Assembly (NCBI GenBank): GCA_003281485.1
Contig: QCBW01000005.1
Span: forward strand, 1 to 64,000
DNA length: 64,000 nucleotides
Origin: Prochlorococcus sp. AG-347-J20
GTDB lineage: Bacteria > Cyanobacteriota > Cyanobacteriia > PCC-6307 > Cyanobiaceae
Direction: 5' to 3'
The translations under genes were made by a program, and so were the position numbers. The notes below the pieces were generated by a model. The model was not told the origin of the DNA, ran no database searches, and saw nothing but the letters and a program-made list of their open reading frames with translations. Position 1 is the stretch's first letter. Every line of letters begins with the position of its first letter. Positions 60,298 to 64,000 of this stretch are shown piece by piece.

Positions 60298-61817
60298 TAT
60301 TTTTCCAGGCAGGCTAATGCTTTTAATATCCCCTTAGCTTTATTAATTGTCTCTTGATATTCATTCTCAGGAGAAGAATCAGCAACTATTCCAGCGCCAG
60401 CTTGTACCGACACATTATATTTTCCATCATCTGAGGGTTTAACTATCATAGTTCTTATTGTAATAGCAGTATTTAATGCACCATTAATATCAATCGATCC
60501 GTAAACTCCAGCATAAGGACCTCTAGAGTCTTTTTCAAAGCATTTAATCAATTGCATAGCTCTGATTTTTGGAGCCCCAGTGACTGTTCCAGCGGGAAAA
60601 CATGCTTTTAACAAATCCCATACATCAGTGTTGTTTTTCAGTCTTCCCTCAACTTCACTGACTATATGCATAACATGCGAATATTTTTCAATAACCATTA
60701 AATCTTTGACCTCCACAGAACCAACTTCACAAACTCTTCCCAGATCATTTCTTCCAAGATCTATTAACATTACATGCTCCGCTATCTCTTTTGGATCTTT
60801 TAATAAATCTTTTTCTAATTCTTTATCTTGTAAAGTATTATTTCCTCTGGGTCTAGTACCAGCTATTGGTCTTAAACTAGCAACAATCTGACCTTTTTTA
60901 TTTTTTTCAGCTTTAACCATAACTTCAGGACTAGAACCTATCAAATACCATGAGCCAAAATCAAAAAATGCCATATATGGTGATGGATTAACCATCCTTA
61001 GACTTCTATATAAATTGAATGGATCATTCTTGACTTTAGTCTGAAATCTTTGACTTATAACTATCTGAAAAATATCGCCTTTTCTTATGTACTCTTTCGC
61101 TGAGAGAACTGCATCTTCAAAATCTCTTTTCTTCCAATTACTTTTTATATCTAAATTTAAATCATCATTTTCATTCCAATCTAAAAATTCGTTTTCTTTC
61201 AGAGGAACTTTCATTAGATTTCTAGTTTTCTTAATCTTAGAAATCGAGTTAAGGTAAATTTCTTCAATAGAAGACTCCTCTAAAGAAGTTGTATCTGCAT
61301 AAACTATTGCAGTAATACATCTTTTTATTTGATCAAAAACTACTAGTTGATCAAAAAACATCCAAGATCCATAAGGTATATTGTTTTCTTCTATTTCATT
61401 TATTGGAACGCTAGGTTCTATTTGATTAATTAATTCATAGCCCCAAGAACCATACAACTGTCCGATTGATGGTAAATCATCAAGCATGAATGACTTATAT
61501 TCCTCTGTCCAAGTTCTTAAAATATTAAAGGGGTTGCCTTTATGTATTTCAGTTTTTCCGTTATTCCAAGTTTTGACTATTTTTTCTCCATAACACACAG
61601 CTTCCCAAAGAGGCTTAGTAGCAACAATACTCCATCTACCCAAACTCTCGCCGCCCTCTACAGACTCAAGAAAAACGCCACGTGAATATTTGTCGGATAA
61701 TTTTAACCAAGTAGACAATGGAGTCTCTAAATCTGCTGGCCAAGTTTGGGTAATAGGTATAAAATTCTTACCTTCTTTGTGAGCCTTTAAAAAACTATCT
61801 TGATGTGAGCTGATCAT
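60297..61817 (-). CDS. trpE: Anthranilate synthase component I
   Basis: TrpE converts chorismate to anthranilate, using ammonia from its glutaminase partner TrpG, which is not in this window. It has 506 residues. The tryptophan feedback region LESVEGGESLGRWS is at the N-terminus. The catalytic C-terminal domain has GDIFQIVISQRF, PIAGTRPRG, DLGRNDLGRV and GAPKIRAMQLI. It lies upstream of gshA and 59 nt after psaD. Confidence 0.95.
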   Translation of the reverse strand: MISSHQDSFLKAHKEGKNFIPITQTWPADLETPLSTWLKLSDKYSRGVFLESVEGGESLGRWSIVATKPLWEAVCYGEKIVKTWNNGKTEIHKGNPFNILRTWTEEYKSFMLDDLPSIGQLYGSWGYELINQIEPSVPINEIEENNIPYGSWMFFDQLVVFDQIKRCITAIVYADTTSLEESSIEEIYLNSISKIKKTRNLMKVPLKENEFLDWNENDDLNLDIKSNWKKRDFEDAVLSAKEYIRKGDIFQIVISQRFQTKVKNDPFNLYRSLRMVNPSPYMAFFDFGSWYLIGSSPEVMVKAEKNKKGQIVASLRPIAGTRPRGNNTLQDKELEKDLLKDPKEIAEHVMLIDLGRNDLGRVCEVGSVEVKDLMVIEKYSHVMHIVSEVEGRLKNNTDVWDLLKACFPAGTVTGAPKIRAMQLIKCFEKDSRGPYAGVYGSIDINGALNTAITIRTMIVKPSDDGKYNVSVQAGAGIVADSSPENEYQETINKAKGILKALACLEK

Positions 61818-61876
61818 ACTAATAATGTCAACCCAGATTATAATTAAATTTTTCTTTTATATCAACTTTGATAAAT

Positions 61877-62299
61877 TTAATCAAAAGTATTCTTAGTGGT
61901 GAATTTTAAACCAGCGGGATTAGGATTCTCTCCTATCCTCCTTGGATTGTGGCCAACTTTTTCTCTACCCTCATTAACTTTCTCAGAAAAAACGCCATCT
62001 TTTGGATGTAAGAATTCAATATCACCACCTGGGAAAATTCTGTAAATTTTAAACTCCTCAATTCTTGGTTTAAAAGCTCTTAATTGAGTTCCTAATGCAA
62101 GACATTGTTCTTTTCTGGCGAAATACATTAAATTATCACCTTCGTGCATAATAGCGGCACCACCAGTAGGCAATTCAAATGCTTGTTCCTTTGAACTTTT
62201 CCATACAATTGCATATTTTTCTTCAGTCTCTGCTGAGTTTAATAAACCCCCAGTACTTCCTATATGCTTTGGAAATTGACCAACTAAAGTTTCAGTCAT
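61877..62299 (-). CDS. psaD: Photosystem I subunit II
   Basis: PsaD is the stromal subunit that forms the ferredoxin docking site of photosystem I. It has 140 residues, normal length. It has [18 protein letters not shown], the [16 protein letters not shown] segment, and [26 protein letters not shown] 62299 has AAGG just upstream. It is the fifth photosystem I gene in this window. Confidence 0.97.
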   Translation of the reverse strand: MTETLVGQFPKHIGSTGGLLNSAETEEKYAIVWKSSKEQAFELPTGGAAIMHEGDNLMYFARKEQCLALGTQLRAFKPRIEEFKIYRIFPGGDIEFLHPKDGVFSEKVNEGREKVGHNPRRIGENPNPAGLKFTTKNTFD

Positions 62300-62408
62300 C
62301 CTTAATTTTGAAATATTTCTATTAAGAAATTAGCATTCATATTTTGCAAAATTCAAAATTAATTGGAAATTTTCTACATTATTTAATATATATATGTTTT
62401 TTCTTTTT

Positions 62409-63773
62409 TCATATCGTATCTGAAATAGGAAAAAATACTGTCAACCCAGTATCACGTCTTTGCGTGACATGCCCTCCCAAACTGGCTAACAACTTTTGAG
62501 TAGCATTTTGACTGAGTTGTAAACTTCCGGTTTGAGGGTTCCAATTTAAAACAGGACCAATATCGGAACCGTTATCTTTTTTTTGAATTTCTTTTTGATT
62601 ACTTTCTAATTTTTGAACTTTCAATTGAAGTTTAAGTTTTTGTCCAGCTGGTCTTAATTCTAGAATTAATGTACTACCTTCTTTTAATCCTCTGGTATTT
62701 TTATCAATTAACCCACTTAACATTAATTCCAATTTTTCAGAATCACTCAAAATTTGCGGAAGTTGATTGGGGATATCAATCTTTAAAGAAATCCCACGTC
62801 GATTTAATTGTTTATTCCATAAAGGGGCAAGCTTTTTAAAAATTTCGGCTAAATTAATTTTTGCCAAGTTATTTAATGTGGGAACTTCATTACTCACTAA
62901 TTCTGCTGCATTAAAGATTAAACCAAACCTATCAATTTGTTCATTACATTCATTATCTATTTGAATTAAACGATTTTTCATTGATTCGTCCATCTTATAT
63001 TTTTTTAAAGTAGAGCTTATAAGGGTTCTTATTGTTGCCAAAGGCGTTCTTACTTCATGAGATATGGCACGTAATAATTTTGCTTCAGTTATTTGCACAT
63101 TATTTTCATCGTTTTTAACATAATTCTGTATATTATGGTTTGGCACAATACTTGCTAATTTTGCCGATAATTTTGGCCAAAATAATTGTTCAAATTGATT
63201 ATTAATATTAAGGTTACCTAAATTATTGATTGCATTACGAAATTTTACTCCTTCCTCATAATTTTCTTGATTTAATTTTGCATTCATTAATTCAATTGAA
63301 AGTTTTAGGCTTTCTTCATCGCACTTCATTAATAGAATTTTCTTATCTTTTTCTCCAACAATTGATAATATGCATTGAAAATTAGGGGTGATTATCATTA
63401 AAAAAGGTTCATAACCATCTTCTTGATTAAGATTTAAGACTTTATAGTTACTAACTAAATCGAAATCTTTTTTTATCTTGTCTGAATTATTGACTGGTAA
63501 AAAACCTGCATTCTCCTTTTGAAAGTATGGAAATCCCTCCGGAGACCAAAGCCATCCATGAAGTTGATTTAAAAATTTTTTATCATTAAAAGCTGGCAAA
63601 GGAGAGGCGATCCAAATCCCACCCTGTTTATAATTATGAGCTAGGAAATCTTTTTGAATAACTTCTAAAGAAGCCCACCACATTCTTCTGGATGTATCAT
63701 CATCTACATATATAGTTTGAAATCCTTTAATCAAAAGGTCTTGAATTTTTTTTATAGTTATCTGTAATTTCAT
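62409..63773 (-). CDS. Histidine-kinase-like protein with a degenerate ATP-binding domain
   Basis: This 454-residue protein from ATG 63773 has a His-phosphotransfer helix with AISHEVRTPLATIRT (His239), an ordinary HisKA H-box. The N-terminal part shows no transmembrane span and could be a sensor domain. The C-terminal ATPase domain is poor. LIDKNTRGLKEG is found in place of an N-box, and no DxGxG or second G box is visible (the region reads NGSDIGPVLNWNP). It may be a receiver/scaffold or an atypical kinase. It overlaps the rodA stop by 1 nt (TGATG). psaD follows on the same strand after 109 nt. Confidence 0.78.
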   Translation of the reverse strand: MKLQITIKKIQDLLIKGFQTIYVDDDTSRRMWWASLEVIQKDFLAHNYKQGGIWIASPLPAFNDKKFLNQLHGWLWSPEGFPYFQKENAGFLPVNNSDKIKKDFDLVSNYKVLNLNQEDGYEPFLMIITPNFQCILSIVGEKDKKILLMKCDEESLKLSIELMNAKLNQENYEEGVKFRNAINNLGNLNINNQFEQLFWPKLSAKLASIVPNHNIQNYVKNDENNVQITEAKLLRAISHEVRTPLATIRTLISSTLKKYKMDESMKNRLIQIDNECNEQIDRFGLIFNAAELVSNEVPTLNNLAKINLAEIFKKLAPLWNKQLNRRGISLKIDIPNQLPQILSDSEKLELMLSGLIDKNTRGLKEGSTLILELRPAGQKLKLQLKVQKLESNQKEIQKKDNGSDIGPVLNWNPQTGSLQLSQNATQKLLASLGGHVTQRRDTGLTVFFPISDTI

Positions 63774-64000
63774 CAACTTCTTAGTGATCTTGAACGTTTC
63801 AATATAGATAAAACAAATCCAATAGATATAAAGTTAGTCACCAATGAAGTTCGACCATAGCTCATAAAAGGAAGGGGGATTCCAGTAACTGGTCCTAATC
63901 CAATAGTCATAAATACGTTAATAATTATTTGAAATACAAAAGTTGTGGCTATTCCAATAACAATAAGAGATTCAAAGTTAGTCCTAGCAATTGTTGCAGT
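63773..64000 (-). CDS. rodA: RodA-type SEDS protein, 3' end only
   Basis: The minus strand has an open frame of 75 codons from the window edge to TGA at 63775-63773. It contains NVFMTIGLGPVTGIPLPFMS, a close match to the conserved RodA/FtsW C-terminal region, where RodA usually has VTGIPLPFVSYGG. A membrane span and a basic tail (LKRSRSLRS) follow. RodA is a peptidoglycan glycosyltransferase of cell elongation. The rest of the gene lies beyond the window. Confidence 0.88.
   Translation of the reverse strand, partial: TATIARTNFESLIVIGIATTFVFQIIINVFMTIGLGPVTGIPLPFMSYGRTSLVTNFISIGFVLSILKRSRSLRS

Overview
The window looks like part of a high-light-adapted Prochlorococcus chromosome, or a very close relative. 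The DNA is AT-rich, genes are tightly packed with frequent 1-4 nt overlaps, TTG and GTG starts are common, and there are no insertion sequences, prophages or CRISPR arrays. The gene content is that of a marine picocyanobacterium: photosystem I genes psaA, psaB, psaL, psaI and psaD, ferredoxin-type GOGAT, NDH-1 subunit NdhN, LdpA, CAAD and DUF2839 proteins, and a cyanobacterial-type GshA. The clade is inferred from protein character and gene order, not from a database search.

Layout. 1-4.2 kb, minus strand: the str operon (rpsL, rpsG, fusA, tuf; tuf runs off the left edge). 4.4-10.2 kb: gltB, a YCII protein and convergent lipA. 10.2-13.0 kb: a more accessory-looking, very AT-rich block with a serine-recombinase-like protein that lacks the catalytic serine, a small unknown, and a divergent pair of cell-wall enzymes. 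13.1-19.9 kb: psaL-psaI, a small membrane protein, a GT2 glycosyltransferase and psaAB. 20.3-24.9 kb: a CbiG-CobJ fusion, a HAD phosphatase, tRNA-Ser, alr and an HNH nuclease. 24.95-41.06 kb, minus strand: a very large ribosomal protein cluster (S10-spc-alpha type, with secY, adk, rpoA, truA and prfA). 41.3-45.0 kb, plus strand: ndhN, ldpA, tRNA-Gln, a HAD protein and recA behind an SOS box. 45-50.4 kb: DUF2839, a degenerate helicase, tyrA, a CrtD-like oxidoreductase, a fructosamine-kinase-like protein and a CAAD protein. 50.7-54.4 kb: a ThiF/MoeB-rhodanese protein, a tandem-domain CobO, LarE and SpeD. 54.4-64 kb, minus strand: recF, with tRNA-Arg antisense to its start region, then a GNAT-like protein, ppc, gshA, trpE, psaD, a histidine-kinase-like protein and the 3' end of rodA.

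How the genes fit together. Most of the window is core housekeeping: translation (tuf, fusA, about 28 ribosomal proteins, prfA, three tRNAs), photosystem I, carbon and nitrogen entry (ppc, gltB), amino acid and cofactor synthesis (trpE, tyrA, alr, lipA, cobJ, cobO, gshA) and DNA repair (recA, recF). No clearly new multi-gene system is visible. The observations most worth a second look are the recombinase-like protein with Thr in place of Ser, the anomalous recF start (no usable start codon between a tRNA gene and the conserved N-terminus, but an A8 tract that would restore an ATG frame), a C10 tract in the rpoA leader, degenerate relatives of a DinG helicase and a histidine kinase, and a candidate small RNA in the rplC-ndhN spacer.
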